Source: Streptomyces sp. NBC_01235
GTDB taxonomy: Bacteria > Actinomycetota > Actinomycetes > Streptomycetales > Streptomycetaceae
Reading direction: 5' to 3'
NCBI RefSeq assembly: GCF_035989285.1
Contig: NZ_CP108513.1
Location: forward strand, 11,026,045-11,090,044
DNA length: 64,000 bases
Positions 46,242 through 54,972 of the stretch are shown piece after piece. Under the pieces are notes generated by a model. The model was not told the origin of the DNA. It searched no databases and saw nothing but the letters and a program-made list of their open reading frames with translations. Position 1 is the first letter of the stretch. Every line of letters begins with the position of its first letter. Made by a program: the position numbers and the translations under genes.

Positions 46242-47345
46242 ATGCCGCCCGCCGTGCCCCCGCCGCCCGTAGCCGTGGTCATCGACCCAGGCGACGACGC
46301 GGTCCACACGCACACTGCCCTGGCCGCCCACCATCCGCCCTCCGGGCGGATCACCCTGCACCCCGGCCCGGGCACCACCAGCGAGACCGGCCTCGCCCAC
46401 GACCTTCTCGCCGCCCTAGGCAAACCGCCCCTGCTCCCGGGGCGTTTCCCCGCCGGCCGTCAGCCCGCCTGGGAAGCCGCCACCGCCTGGATCACTGCCC
46501 TGCCCGTCACCCGGCTGACCGTCCTGCGCACCCACCGCCTCACCGCCCGCCGCACAATGCGCCTCCTGCAACTGCGCGCCCTCACCGGCATCCACCTGAC
46601 CTTGATCTGCCACCGCCCCCACCTGCCCGCCGCCCTGCACCAGGCCCTGCAGACGGCCGACTACGCCGTCACCACCGACTTCCAGGCCGCCCGCCGCCAC
46701 TACTACGGCACGACCGCACCCGTACCCCAGCCTGTTGACGAACCCGCCCGGCCGGCAGACCGGTGGCTCACCCTGCCCGTGCTGGACCGCCTCGTCTCCT
46801 ACGACAGCCCCGCTCCATGTACCGCCCCGTGCACGCCGCCAGTGATCACCTTCCGGCACCGCCCGCCACCCGCACCGTTCACCGAGCAGACAGCCCGGGA
46901 AATCGCCCGACGCCTGGCCACCGTGACCGCCCACCCCCGCTTGGCCGCCGCCCTCGCCGCCGCGCTCTTCACCGGCGCCTCCTTCCAACAGCTCGCCACC
47001 GCCCGCCCAGGCGACTACGACGACACCGCAGCCACCCTGGCCCTGCACGACCGCACCCGCTACACCGACGGCTGCGCTACCTACGGTGTGCCGTCGTGGG
47101 CGCGCGTCTTCCTGAAGGCCGCCGTCTGCTTCGCTCGGCTCGCTCCTGGCCAGGACCAGCATCTGCTGGCCGGCCCTCACGACCGCGCCCACCTGCTGCG
47201 CGTAGCGGAGGCGGCCAGGCTCCGCCCGCCCCAGCCGTCCGCCGGCCCGCGCACCGGCGGTATCCAGTGGGATTGGCGCGAACGCAAGGAAGCACAGTGC
47301 TATGACGCGATGCTGACGCGGCACCAGATCCCGCCCTCGTCCTGA
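46242..47345 (+). CDS. Unknown third gene of the transposition block
   Basis: 367 residues from ATG 46242, 13 bp after the ATPase stop, so in the same operon. I do not recognise a family. The N-terminal half (VVIDPGDDAVHT..., LARDLLAALG-like LAHDLLAALGKPP, LTVLRTHRLTARRTMRLLQL, HLTLICHRP) has the strand-helix rhythm of the neighbouring AAA+ ATPases but no Walker A. The C-terminal half (RLAAALAAALFTGASFQQLATARPGDYDD) faintly recalls the region of tyrosine recombinases around the first catalytic Arg, but that Arg and the HxxR and Tyr motifs are absent. It occupies the place of tniQ yet shows no zinc-ribbon cysteines. Its role in transposition is inferred from position only. Confidence 0.6.
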   Translation: MPPAVPPPPVAVVIDPGDDAVHTHTALAAHHPPSGRITLHPGPGTTSETGLAHDLLAALGKPPLLPGRFPAGRQPAWEAATAWITALPVTRLTVLRTHRLTARRTMRLLQLRALTGIHLTLICHRPHLPAALHQALQTADYAVTTDFQAARRHYYGTTAPVPQPVDEPARPADRWLTLPVLDRLVSYDSPAPCTAPCTPPVITFRHRPPPAPFTEQTAREIARRLATVTAHPRLAAALAAALFTGASFQQLATARPGDYDDTAATLALHDRTRYTDGCATYGVPSWARVFLKAAVCFARLAPGQDQHLLAGPHDRAHLLRVAEAARLRPPQPSAGPRTGGIQWDWRERKEAQCYDAMLTRHQIPPSS

Positions 47346-47364
47346 ACCCGGCCCCAGGCGCACG

Positions 47365-47919
47365 TCAGTCGATGGAGAAATCGGCGAACTCCACGTCGGT
47401 GAAGGCGATCCCGAGACCGTGAGCACGTCGGCCTCCGTCCCGGAAATAGGCATGCCCCAAAGCCCGGGCGAGGATCACCAGCTGCTGCTGCTCGCCCCCG
47501 CCGGCATCCCGGGCGGCGAACAGCTCGCGGGCCACTTCTCCTGATAAGTACTGGGTGATCAGCCGTACTCGTGGATCGTCCGACGAGCCTGCCGGAGCGG
47601 CGAATCCGAACCGCGCCCTGGTGTGGAAGACGAACCCGTCGGCCTCGGCCCGGGCCCGCCGGCGGGCGCGCACCAGGGGCTGCCACCGTGCTCTGACAGC
47701 CTCATCGATCAACCCCGCATGCACGGCACTGGGACGGCGGCGCATTCCCGGCCGGGTGGTGACCCACCTCTGGACCGTGCGCTGGGAGATCCCCAGGAGG
47801 ACAGCCACGTTCATCGTGGAGCCCTTCTCCGCCCTGAGCAGGAAACGCACAGCGGCATCCCGCGTAGGCACGGGACGGGTCAGCAACGCCCGCTCGAGCC
47901 CTTTGACGATCTCACCCAT
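47365..47919 (-). CDS. Diverged telomere terminal protein (Tpg paralog)
   Basis: 184 residues from ATG 47919 (GTG 47943 would add eight). It aligns end to end with the Tpg encoded at 50,421: GISQRTVQRWV against RISQRTVERYV in the helix-turn-helix, RARWQPLVRARRRAR against KKRWQPQIRAQARQK, FGFAAPAGSSDDPR against IGYTAPIGTTDEDR, and FRDGGRRAHGLGIAFTDVEF against the C-terminus. In Streptomyces Tpg the Thr at 114 becomes covalently linked to the telomere 5' end; here the equivalent residue is Ser. It is head-to-head with tap, separated by about 270 bp, and has no tap of its own. It may cap a different telomere, prime with Ser, or be non-capping. Homology confident, function open. Confidence 0.8.
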   Translation of the reverse strand: MGEIVKGLERALLTRPVPTRDAAVRFLLRAEKGSTMNVAVLLGISQRTVQRWVTTRPGMRRRPSAVHAGLIDEAVRARWQPLVRARRRARAEADGFVFHTRARFGFAAPAGSSDDPRVRLITQYLSGEVARELFAARDAGGGEQQQLVILARALGHAYFRDGGRRAHGLGIAFTDVEFADFSID

Positions 47920-48128
47920 GCCCGCCCCCGAGCGTTCTGCCACCGCGATGGCTGGTGCACGGCGGCGGTCTGCTCTCCCAGATCTCTCACACCAAGCCGC
48001 TCTCCCCGGTCAGTTCAGGCATAGCCAAGACACCACCGCAGGCCCTCGGCTAGAGAGCCAGCAGTAACCCAAGCCCGAGAACACCCTTCCCGAAGCAACC
48101 GTGAACCCCCACCGCCATTTACGCCATC

Positions 48129-48184
48129 CGTACGTGTTTGGTACGCGAAACGTACGCTTCACGCTAGAGTTGCGGGACTGGAGG
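48129..48184 (+). promoter_or_regulatory. tap promoter with overlapping GTAC dyad operator
   Basis: A good -10 box TAGAGT (48165-48170) and ribosome site GGAGG (48180-48184) lead to the tap ATG at 48191. Just upstream, 48129-48156 holds CGTACG at both ends around a central GGTAC, an imperfect dyad covering the -35 region. This is a likely repressor site, possibly for autoregulation by Tap, which has a helix-turn-helix. The rest of the tap/tpg-paralog intergenic space (47,920-48,128) shows nothing clear. Confidence 0.6.
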
Positions 48185-48190
48185 TGCTGC

Positions 48191-50410
48191 ATGTCCGAGC
48201 TGTTCGACGCGGTCGACGCGCTCATCGCGTCCCGTTCCCCGCTGCCGCCCCCGGCGGAGCGCAGGCGGCTGCGCCAGGCGCACGGCCTGACGCTGGACGA
48301 GGTGGCCGCCGCACTACAGGTGCGGCGCGCGACGGTCGGCGGCTGGGAGGCCGGTAAGACCGAGCCTCGGCCGCCGGAGCGCGACGCCTATGCCCGCATG
48401 CTCAAGCAGCTCGCCCAGCTCTACCCCGCCAACGCCCCGGTGCCCTCTGAGGACACGGCGGCCCCCGAGACGCCTGCCCCCCCAGCCGCTCCTGCGCCAA
48501 CGGGAGCTGAACCGGCCAAAGCCCGCACCGAACCCACAGCACCGATCCAGGAGCCAGCTTCTGAGAACACCGCGCTGCGCCCTGCCACTGTGCCGCATCC
48601 GGGGGCCACGACCAGGCTGACGTCGCGTCGGTCGCCCGCGCGGAAGGCCGCCCCGGCTGGCACCCCAGCCGGTGGTGCCGATGCGCGGTTCGAGAACGGG
48701 CCGCTCGCGGTCGTCGACGTCGAAGACGGTCAGGTGCTGGCGTACTGCGTCGGCGGCCTGGTACTTGACGTACCGGCGAAGTCGATTGCGGCCCTGGTGG
48801 AGTGGATGCTGAGCGAGGGGCGGCTCGGTCAGCCGAAGCTGTCCGGGCCAGGCAAGGACGCCGACCCGCTGCTCGTGCTGACCGACGCCGCGCTGGAGCG
48901 CTACGGCCTGCCCGTCACGCTCACCAAGGAGGAGCGCCTGGCCGGCCGGATCCCGGAGGGCCACAAGGTCATCAAGCAGCTGACGCGCGCCGACTGGCAG
49001 CTGACCAAGCGCGGGTTTGGGCCGTGGGCGAGGATCTACCGCCCCGCGCAGGGCTCGGAACGCTCCTGCGTGCAGTTGTGCATCCCGTCGTGGGACGCGC
49101 TCGACACCCGGCACTGGGCCGACACAGGGCAGTTGCCGCCGGCGGACCTGGCCCGGCTGCTGGGCACGTATGCGGCCCGCGTGATGACGCCGCGCGGATC
49201 GACCGCCGTGACCGGCCTGGAGCTGATGACTGCCCTGCACCCGCCGACCCGTGCCTCCGAACCGGACGCAACGGGCAAGCGGCACTCCGAGCACAACCCC
49301 GGCTCTCTGGGCAAGGATCCGGTGGACTGCGCACCGTGCGAGGCCCCCGACGGGCACCCGCTGGTCGCAGACCTGCCGCGCTTCCACCACCGCACCCCGG
49401 CTGAAGTCTTGGTGGAGGAGGCGTACGACTGGGCGCGCCCGCTCACCGACGCCGAATGCCTTCGCCCTCACCTGGTGGGCATCGACGTGAACATGGCCTT
49501 CGCCGCTGGCGCGAACGGCCTCACGGTCGGCCTTGGGGCGCCGACGCACGTCAAGAACCCCGTCTTCGATCCGAAACTGCCCGGTTCCTGGCTGGTCGAC
49601 CTGAGCCACGTCGACCTGTCCCGCGTGAAGGTGGCCAAGGACAAATGGGCGCAGCTGGACGCCGGGCTGCTGCCCAGTCCGTTCACGCCGAAGGGCGAGC
49701 GCCCGGAAGGGCCGGCCTGGTACGCCACGCCCACCGTCGCGTACGCGGTCGAACTGGGCTACGAGGTGCGCCCGGTCGAGGCGTGGGTGCGCTACGACAA
49801 CGGGCGTTACCTGGACGGCTGGTACAACCGGCTGCGCGACGCGTACCTCGCCACGATGGCCGACCTCGGCGTGCACGCGGGCCTGTCGCCGGCCGACTTC
49901 CTCGCGGCGATGGACGGCTACCGGCAGCGTGACCCCCAACTGGCGATCGTGGTGTCCGCGGTCAAGGCGACGGTGAAGGGGGGCATCGGCAAGCTGCGTG
50001 AGCGTCCGCGCGGGGAGGGTTGGAAGCCCGGGCAGCCGTGGCGGGCCCTTGCCCGGCCGACGTGGCGTCCGGACATCCGCGCCGCCGTCATCTCCCGCAC
50101 GCGGATCAACATGCACCGCAAGATCGTCAAGCACGCGGCGTTCACCGGGCAGTACCCGGTCGCGGTCCTCTCGGACTGCGCCGTCTACGCCTCCGACGGG
50201 CCGTCGCCGCTGGACTTCCTGCCCTACCGGGACGGCAAGCCCCTGCCCGGCGGCTTCAAGCTCGGCGTGAACCCCGGCCTCGTCAAGTGGGAGGGCACGC
50301 AGAGCGTGCTGTGGGGCGAGGGCGTTCGCGAGCGGTTCGACGCCCCGGACCTCAACCTCGCGCGGTACATCAAGGACGGCACCGTCACCGACCAGGACAC
50401 CGGGGAGTAG
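48191..50410 (+). CDS. tap: Telomere-associated protein Tap
   Basis: 739 residues from ATG 48191, the size reported for Streptomyces Tap. Residues ~22-75 form an XRE-like helix-turn-helix (LRQAHGLTLDEVAAALQVRR, VGGWEAGKTEPRPPERDAYA). A Pro/Ala-rich linker follows to ~170, then the conserved body (ENGPLAVVDVEDGQVLAYC, GPWARIYRPAQGSERSCVQL, HLVGIDVNMAFAAGANG, RTRINMHRKIVKHA). Tap binds single-stranded 3' overhangs of linear Streptomyces replicons and recruits the terminal protein Tpg, whose gene follows after 10 bp; the two form an operon. Its presence with the terminal palindromes at the right edge shows this replicon is linear. An in-frame upstream ATG at 48101 precedes the promoter and is not used. 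Confidence 0.93.
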   Translation: MSELFDAVDALIASRSPLPPPAERRRLRQAHGLTLDEVAAALQVRRATVGGWEAGKTEPRPPERDAYARMLKQLAQLYPANAPVPSEDTAAPETPAPPAAPAPTGAEPAKARTEPTAPIQEPASENTALRPATVPHPGATTRLTSRRSPARKAAPAGTPAGGADARFENGPLAVVDVEDGQVLAYCVGGLVLDVPAKSIAALVEWMLSEGRLGQPKLSGPGKDADPLLVLTDAALERYGLPVTLTKEERLAGRIPEGHKVIKQLTRADWQLTKRGFGPWARIYRPAQGSERSCVQLCIPSWDALDTRHWADTGQLPPADLARLLGTYAARVMTPRGSTAVTGLELMTALHPPTRASEPDATGKRHSEHNPGSLGKDPVDCAPCEAPDGHPLVADLPRFHHRTPAEVLVEEAYDWARPLTDAECLRPHLVGIDVNMAFAAGANGLTVGLGAPTHVKNPVFDPKLPGSWLVDLSHVDLSRVKVAKDKWAQLDAGLLPSPFTPKGERPEGPAWYATPTVAYAVELGYEVRPVEAWVRYDNGRYLDGWYNRLRDAYLATMADLGVHAGLSPADFLAAMDGYRQRDPQLAIVVSAVKATVKGGIGKLRERPRGEGWKPGQPWRALARPTWRPDIRAAVISRTRINMHRKIVKHAAFTGQYPVAVLSDCAVYASDGPSPLDFLPYRDGKPLPGGFKLGVNPGLVKWEGTQSVLWGEGVRERFDAPDLNLARYIKDGTVTDQDTGE

Positions 50411-50420
50411 GTAGAGCGCG

Positions 50421-50978
50421 ATGAGCCTGTTCGGCAACGGCCTGGACGCCGCAGTGCACAAGGCGTTCACCCGCCCAGCGCCCAAGAGCGCGCCCGCGCA
50501 GATGCGGTACCTGGTCAAGCAGCTCAAGAGCACCAAGGCGGTCGCCCAGATGCTGCGGATCTCGCAGCGCACGGTCGAGCGGTACGTGAAGAACCAGATC
50601 AAGAAGCCCCGCCCGGACCTCGCAGCCCGCCTGGAGCGGGAGGTGAAGAAGCGGTGGCAGCCGCAGATCCGCGCCCAGGCGCGGCAAAAGGCGGCGACCA
50701 CCGGCGGCATCGTCATTGACACCCGCGCCCGCATCGGCTACACCGCACCAATCGGCACGACGGACGAGGACCGCCTTCGACACCTGACCGTCGCGCTGCC
50801 GCCCCGCTACGCCGCCCGCCTCTTCGACGCCCAGGAGGCCGGCGCCACCGACCGGCAGCTCCAGCGGATCGCCGCCGAAGCACTCAAGGAGATGTACTTC
50901 CAGGACAACGGCCGCCGCGCCGGCCAGCTGGAGGAGGTCCGCTTCACGGACATCGAGCACCTCGAGTTCGACCTGTAG
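50421..50978 (+). CDS. tpg: Telomere terminal protein Tpg
   Basis: 185 residues, matching the ~184 aa of known Tpg. Helix-turn-helix at about 39-57 (KAVAQMLRISQRTVERYVK), basic region RLEREVKKRWQPQIRAQARQK, and the segment YTAPIGTTDEDR in which Thr114 falls exactly where the DNA-linked Thr of Streptomyces Tpg is reported. Tpg primes end patching of the 3' overhang and remains covalently bound to the 5' end. It lies 10 bp downstream of tap in the same operon, as in Streptomyces chromosomes and linear plasmids. A diverged paralog is encoded at 47,365-47,919. Confidence 0.93.
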   Translation: MSLFGNGLDAAVHKAFTRPAPKSAPAQMRYLVKQLKSTKAVAQMLRISQRTVERYVKNQIKKPRPDLAARLEREVKKRWQPQIRAQARQKAATTGGIVIDTRARIGYTAPIGTTDEDRLRHLTVALPPRYAARLFDAQEAGATDRQLQRIAAEALKEMYFQDNGRRAGQLEEVRFTDIEHLEFDL

Positions 50979-51017
50979 CAACCGCGCCCGAACAGCCTGC
51001 GAGCCCGGACCTGTGAC

Positions 51018-51069
51018 TGAGCGCTTTACTTGGCGAGTGAGTGTTGTACTTGGCGGAGTTGAGCGCTGG
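51018..51069 (+). repeat. Left iteron array of the 51-56 kb cassettes (direct pair)
   Basis: Two tandem ~20-bp units, TGAGCGCTTTACTTGGCGAG and TGAGTGTTGTACTTGGCGG, followed by a partial third (TGAGCGCTGG). Related units occur at 54,863-54,903 and, inverted, at 56,244-56,297. This array lies beyond the 3' end of the 1195-aa gene and points towards it, like a terminal repeat of an inserted segment. Confidence 0.7.
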
Positions 51070-51177
51070 TGATCGAGGGAGGTAGCGAGCCGGTCGGTGT
51101 AGGCGTTGGGTAACTCCTTTCGGGATCAAGGTGCACGACAACGTCCAACCGTTCGGGGCAGTTGATCCATCGTCGGT

Positions 51178-54100
51178 CTACTCGTCGATGGCGGCGTCGA
51201 CGATGCCGCCATGGCGGGCGAGAGCCTCGCCCAGTGCCTTCCGTCCCTCGCTGCCAGGAGCACTGGCCTGCCACGCGGAGAACGCGTTCCTTACGATCTC
51301 GCCTCCGCGATACGGGGCAAGGTCTGAGGGCGCAGCGCCGTCGTAAAGCGGGAGGAGGCCTGTCAGGATGGCCCGCGCGTCCGTCGACTGTGGATGCCGG
51401 GCGGCCCGCCGGGCTACGTGGTCCGGCGCTTCCACGAGTGGAGTCTGTTCCACCGTGCGCCGGGTCAGGTCCAGCCATGTTTGGTCGTCCAGGCCCACGG
51501 CGAAGGAGAAGGCGCCTGCACCGTGCAGGTGAGCGTGGCCCTCCGGTACTTCCAGGGCGAGCACGGCCCGCCAGAAGCGGAAGGCGTTGTCGTTCAGGTC
51601 TTCCCCGCTACCGTCCTTGGGTAAAATCCTCGCTGTCCGAGAGAGTAGGCGCGAAACCGCAGCTGGGCCGGCGGCTCGCTGAGCCAAGGCCGATACGAAG
51701 CCTTCGATCGGTCCGAGGACGTCCGGGGCGATGAGGAAGGCGTGCGCGCACCGAAATGCTTCCTGGTCGATGTCGGGGGAGCACAGGAGAGCTTGCAGCC
51801 GGTCCGGGTCGATCTGGCCGAACACATCCACGTTGACCGGCAGGTGCTTGAGCCAGGTGCGAGCGGGCCGCCACGTATCGTCGAGGCTGAGAAGCTCGGC
51901 GCGATGGTCGGCGAACCAACGGCGGGCATGTCGGTGAAGCGGTGTGAGGGCCCACCCGATAGCGGCCAGCGCTCGGTCGTCTGGGGCGGCGTCGAGGATG
52001 GCGTCGAGGCGTGCGGTCATCTCCACGGGGGGCGCGCCTTCAACACGGGAACGATGGCTACCCCAACGGATCAGGGCAAGTAGCGCGAGGCCCCCGACCG
52101 AGTTCGACATCACGTCGGCAGGGTCTGCCGTCGATTGAGTGGGAGCGGTCCATGCCGCGACGATACCGTCGAGCCAGACGGCGACCTCGGCCGCGGTCTC
52201 GCCGAGATCGACGTCGCGGGACCAAGCGGTATGGAGAAGACGGCAGAAGCTGCGCTCAAGGCGTTGGGCCGCTTCGGCGTCCCCTGCAGGGGAATCCGCG
52301 ACAGGGATGAGGTCCCACATAGCGAGAACCATGCGGCGGATGGTCTCAGCGTCGGCGGACGTCCGGCCGGCGGTGATCTGGTTCTCCAGGGCGGCGAAGT
52401 AGGCGGCCTGCAGGTGGAGGTCCACAAGCTCGGCCGACACCTGTTCCGGGTCGGCCATCCAGGTCTCAGGTGCCTCGCTGACCAGGGTGGACAGCAGGAC
52501 TTCCTCATCGTCCCGCTCACGACTGGTGTCGCCCGGCTCTGCCGCCGCAGCGAGCATGCGGGCGGCGGCGACGGCTCCGTCGGAGCCAGCCGCGGCGGAC
52601 AGCTCGGCGAATCCGTCCTCGGGTACCCGCTCCACCGAGACGACTTCCCATCGTGGTGCGGGCCGCTCCGGCGGAGTGCCGAACCGCTCGGCGAAGAGAT
52701 CGAGGACGGGCTGCCAGAGAGCGAGGACGGACGCTGGCAGGATGGGCGAGAGCGACCACACCATGAACCAGGTCCGGACCGTGGGCAGCGGCTTGCGATC
52801 TTTGAGTGCCTGGAGGCCGGCTTCGAGACCGGCCGCGTCCGGCGGGGCGCCAAGACCATTCGCCAGCGCGGCCTCCATTTGAGGCGATCGCGCCTCGGAG
52901 CAGGCGCTGTTCACGGCGCGCAGGAAGTCCGCGAGGTCCGCCGTCGTCCTCCGCATGGCTCCAATCCGTGAGATGACTCCGAGCGCCGCCTCCCACCAGA
53001 CGTCCGACTCGTTCCCCGGTGGGACCTCCAAGAGGTGCACCGCGACCAGCCGGTCGAGCACCGGTCCTGCGGGAAGCCCACTGGACCACTGCCTTGTACG
53101 GACACCGAGAGCGAGTCCGTATCCCGCCTCGTACCGTGCGAAGTCCAAGCACGCCCGCGCGATCAACCGCACCAGCGAGTCGCCCGGATGCGTGGCGCCA
53201 ACCGACCGCAGGTCGTTCTCAACCTCGAACTCGCCGACACCGTCGGGAGAATTCAAGCCAGCCGCCATCACCTCCGCCAGGCCCTGTCGCACCAGATTCG
53301 CCACCGAGATCTCTGGCCCGCCGTCCTCAGGCCGGGCCCCGGCCGCCTTGAGATGCTCCAGTGCTTGCTGCGCCTCCCAGGGATCCAGCCAGCTGGTGGC
53401 TGCGGCGCTCTTCAGCACGCGGGTCACCACGCTGACCCACTGTCCGTTCCGCTCCCGCGCAGGAACGTCAACAGCCCAGTAGTGGATGTCGAGCAGCAAG
53501 CCATCGGTCTCGCTGGTCTTCACGAGCCGCAGGACGAACGCGCTCGCGGCGGCGCCGAGCACTCGGGCCAGGCGCACTGTCTGCGCTGTAGCGGCAGGCC
53601 CCAGCTTCGTGATCGCGTTGAGTCTGGCATCGAGCCATGCCAGCACGCGTTCGGGATCCTTAGCCGCGAGGCGTTCGAAATACGAGGCAGCGGTCCACCT
53701 GTCGCTCTCCGGCAACAGCCTGTTCTCCGGGAGCAGGTCGAGCCATGCCGAGCTGGTGGCCTTCTCGAAGAAGTAGCTGTTGGCTCTGGGGTCGGTGATC
53801 CTTGAGACTTCGTCGGCCTCTTCCTGAGTGGGCTGGGAGAGGTTGACGAGTTCGCGTAGCCGCGGCGCCCGGGCTGGAAGGTCTACGAACAGTTGCTCGA
53901 CGGCGGCGATGATCTTGTGCAAAGTCGAGGCGGCAAGCTCGGTGTCGGCGGATTCGCCATGCACCGTCACGTTGGCGTCCTGGTAGAAGTCCGACCATGC
54001 CTTGATGGCCTGGAGTTCGACAGCGCCCGGTTCCCGGCGAGTCTGCTGATGGACCAGCTTGCTGACCTTCCGCGCCCGGAACTCCCAGCCGTTGGCCTGC

Positions 54101-54765
54101 TCGTACGTGAACGCGGCGAATGCTTCTTCGACCGCCTCGAACTCGGCGGCCAGAGCGTCCCGCAGGAAGGCCTCATGGGCCTTGCGGGCTTCGAACAGTT
54201 CACGGAGTCTGACGAAGACCGCGTCGCCTTCGGACAACCGGTCCGGAAGGGCATCCAAGGCATCGACCTCAGCCGCCAGAGCAGCCCGCGCTTCGAACAC
54301 GGCTGACGGGTTCGCTACCGGGGCCTTGTGCTGGCCCCGCGCCGCCACCACAGCCTTCAGCTTGGTGAACAGGGCGTCCTTCGAAGTGAGTTCGGCCGGG
54401 AGACTGCCGAGCGCGTCGAGCTCGGCCTCCAGTTTCTCCAGCGCCCCGGAGGATCTCCGGGCGTTCAGCAGCACCTTGAGCCTGGCGGAGAGCTCCCGCC
54501 CCGTACTCCCTGTGCCGATGAACTCTGACTCCTTGCCGGCGAGCTTCAGCAGACCCTCCACCGCGCCGCGACAGCAGGAGATCACGATCTCACTCCGCCG
54601 CTCCCACTCCTGCTCCTCTGTCAGCAGCCGGTCTGCCGACCGCAACAGACCCAAGGCACGAACTCCTGGTTCGCCCAGGTCGGTCAACGCGACAGAGAGG
54701 GGGGACCCGTCAGCCAGCTCGGGCGCCTTGCTCAAACGGAGGCAGTGGTCAGAGCGTTCGTCCAT
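51178..54765 (-). CDS. Large protein of unknown function (1195 aa)
   Basis: No family recognised. From ATG 54765 the protein is soluble-looking and almost entirely helical, with no signal peptide, membrane segment, Walker motif or obvious nuclease motif. Residues ~75-225 are rich in Ala/Glu/Leu and contain three similar blocks (ALEKLEAELDALGSLPAEL, AALAAEVDALDALPDRL, ALAAEFEAVEEAFAAF), suggesting a repeated coiled-coil or helical hairpin. The rest looks like a long alpha-solenoid. The gene stands alone on the minus strand, bracketed by inverted ~20-bp iterons at 51,018 and 54,863-54,903. Large alpha-helical proteins beside an ATPase gene are common in defence loci, so a role in phage or plasmid defence is possible but not shown by the sequence. 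Confidence 0.75.
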   Translation of the reverse strand: MDERSDHCLRLSKAPELADGSPLSVALTDLGEPGVRALGLLRSADRLLTEEQEWERRSEIVISCCRGAVEGLLKLAGKESEFIGTGSTGRELSARLKVLLNARRSSGALEKLEAELDALGSLPAELTSKDALFTKLKAVVAARGQHKAPVANPSAVFEARAALAAEVDALDALPDRLSEGDAVFVRLRELFEARKAHEAFLRDALAAEFEAVEEAFAAFTYEQANGWEFRARKVSKLVHQQTRREPGAVELQAIKAWSDFYQDANVTVHGESADTELAASTLHKIIAAVEQLFVDLPARAPRLRELVNLSQPTQEEADEVSRITDPRANSYFFEKATSSAWLDLLPENRLLPESDRWTAASYFERLAAKDPERVLAWLDARLNAITKLGPAATAQTVRLARVLGAAASAFVLRLVKTSETDGLLLDIHYWAVDVPARERNGQWVSVVTRVLKSAAATSWLDPWEAQQALEHLKAAGARPEDGGPEISVANLVRQGLAEVMAAGLNSPDGVGEFEVENDLRSVGATHPGDSLVRLIARACLDFARYEAGYGLALGVRTRQWSSGLPAGPVLDRLVAVHLLEVPPGNESDVWWEAALGVISRIGAMRRTTADLADFLRAVNSACSEARSPQMEAALANGLGAPPDAAGLEAGLQALKDRKPLPTVRTWFMVWSLSPILPASVLALWQPVLDLFAERFGTPPERPAPRWEVVSVERVPEDGFAELSAAAGSDGAVAAARMLAAAAEPGDTSRERDDEEVLLSTLVSEAPETWMADPEQVSAELVDLHLQAAYFAALENQITAGRTSADAETIRRMVLAMWDLIPVADSPAGDAEAAQRLERSFCRLLHTAWSRDVDLGETAAEVAVWLDGIVAAWTAPTQSTADPADVMSNSVGGLALLALIRWGSHRSRVEGAPPVEMTARLDAILDAAPDDRALAAIGWALTPLHRHARRWFADHRAELLSLDDTWRPARTWLKHLPVNVDVFGQIDPDRLQALLCSPDIDQEAFRCAHAFLIAPDVLGPIEGFVSALAQRAAGPAAVSRLLSRTARILPKDGSGEDLNDNAFRFWRAVLALEVPEGHAHLHGAGAFSFAVGLDDQTWLDLTRRTVEQTPLVEAPDHVARRAARHPQSTDARAILTGLLPLYDGAAPSDLAPYRGGEIVRNAFSAWQASAPGSEGRKALGEALARHGGIVDAAIDE

Positions 54766-54862
54766 CTCGGCAACGTATCGAATCGGCAGCCAGCCGACAC
54801 GACGCTCGGTGGGAACACGGTAGGGGTGCTACTACGTCGCCCAGCAGCCACGCCCGAGGGAA

Positions 54863-54903
54863 TGAGCGTCGTACTTGGCGGGTCGGGCCAACTACAGCGC
54901 TCA
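54863..54903. repeat. Central iteron pair, units facing each other
   Basis: A plus-strand unit TGAGCGTCGTACTTGGCGG (54863-54881) is followed by a minus-strand unit TGAGCGCTGTAGTTGGCCC (complement of 54885-54903). It lies about 100 bp upstream of the 1195-aa gene and 70 bp past the 3' end of the HNH-like/ATPase gene, so it can act as the end of either cassette, or as a promoter-proximal operator. Confidence 0.7.
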
Positions 54904-54972
54904 GTTTGCGTGCGGAGGCATGATCGGTCCTGTGCCCCACCATGCTCAAGTGGCCAGCGTGGTCCGGCTGCC

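Larger units (their letters stand above)
40739..47345 (+). mobile_element. Tn7/Tn5053-like (Mu-type) transposition block, boundaries uncertain
   Basis: Five same-strand genes: two transposase-DBD/ATPase chimeras, a DD(35)E transposase, a TniB-like ATPase and an unknown protein. CTGTCATGGG-type repeats precede each chimera, as expected for transposase-bound element ends beginning with TGT. I cannot find matching inverted repeats at a right end, and I do not recognise a TniQ gene or resolvase. The block may therefore be several nested or degenerate elements rather than one intact transposon. Confidence 0.5.

Noticed and set aside
40739..47345. CRISPR-associated Tn7-like transposon
   Set aside because: No CRISPR repeats, cas genes or tniQ-like gene were seen in or near the block.
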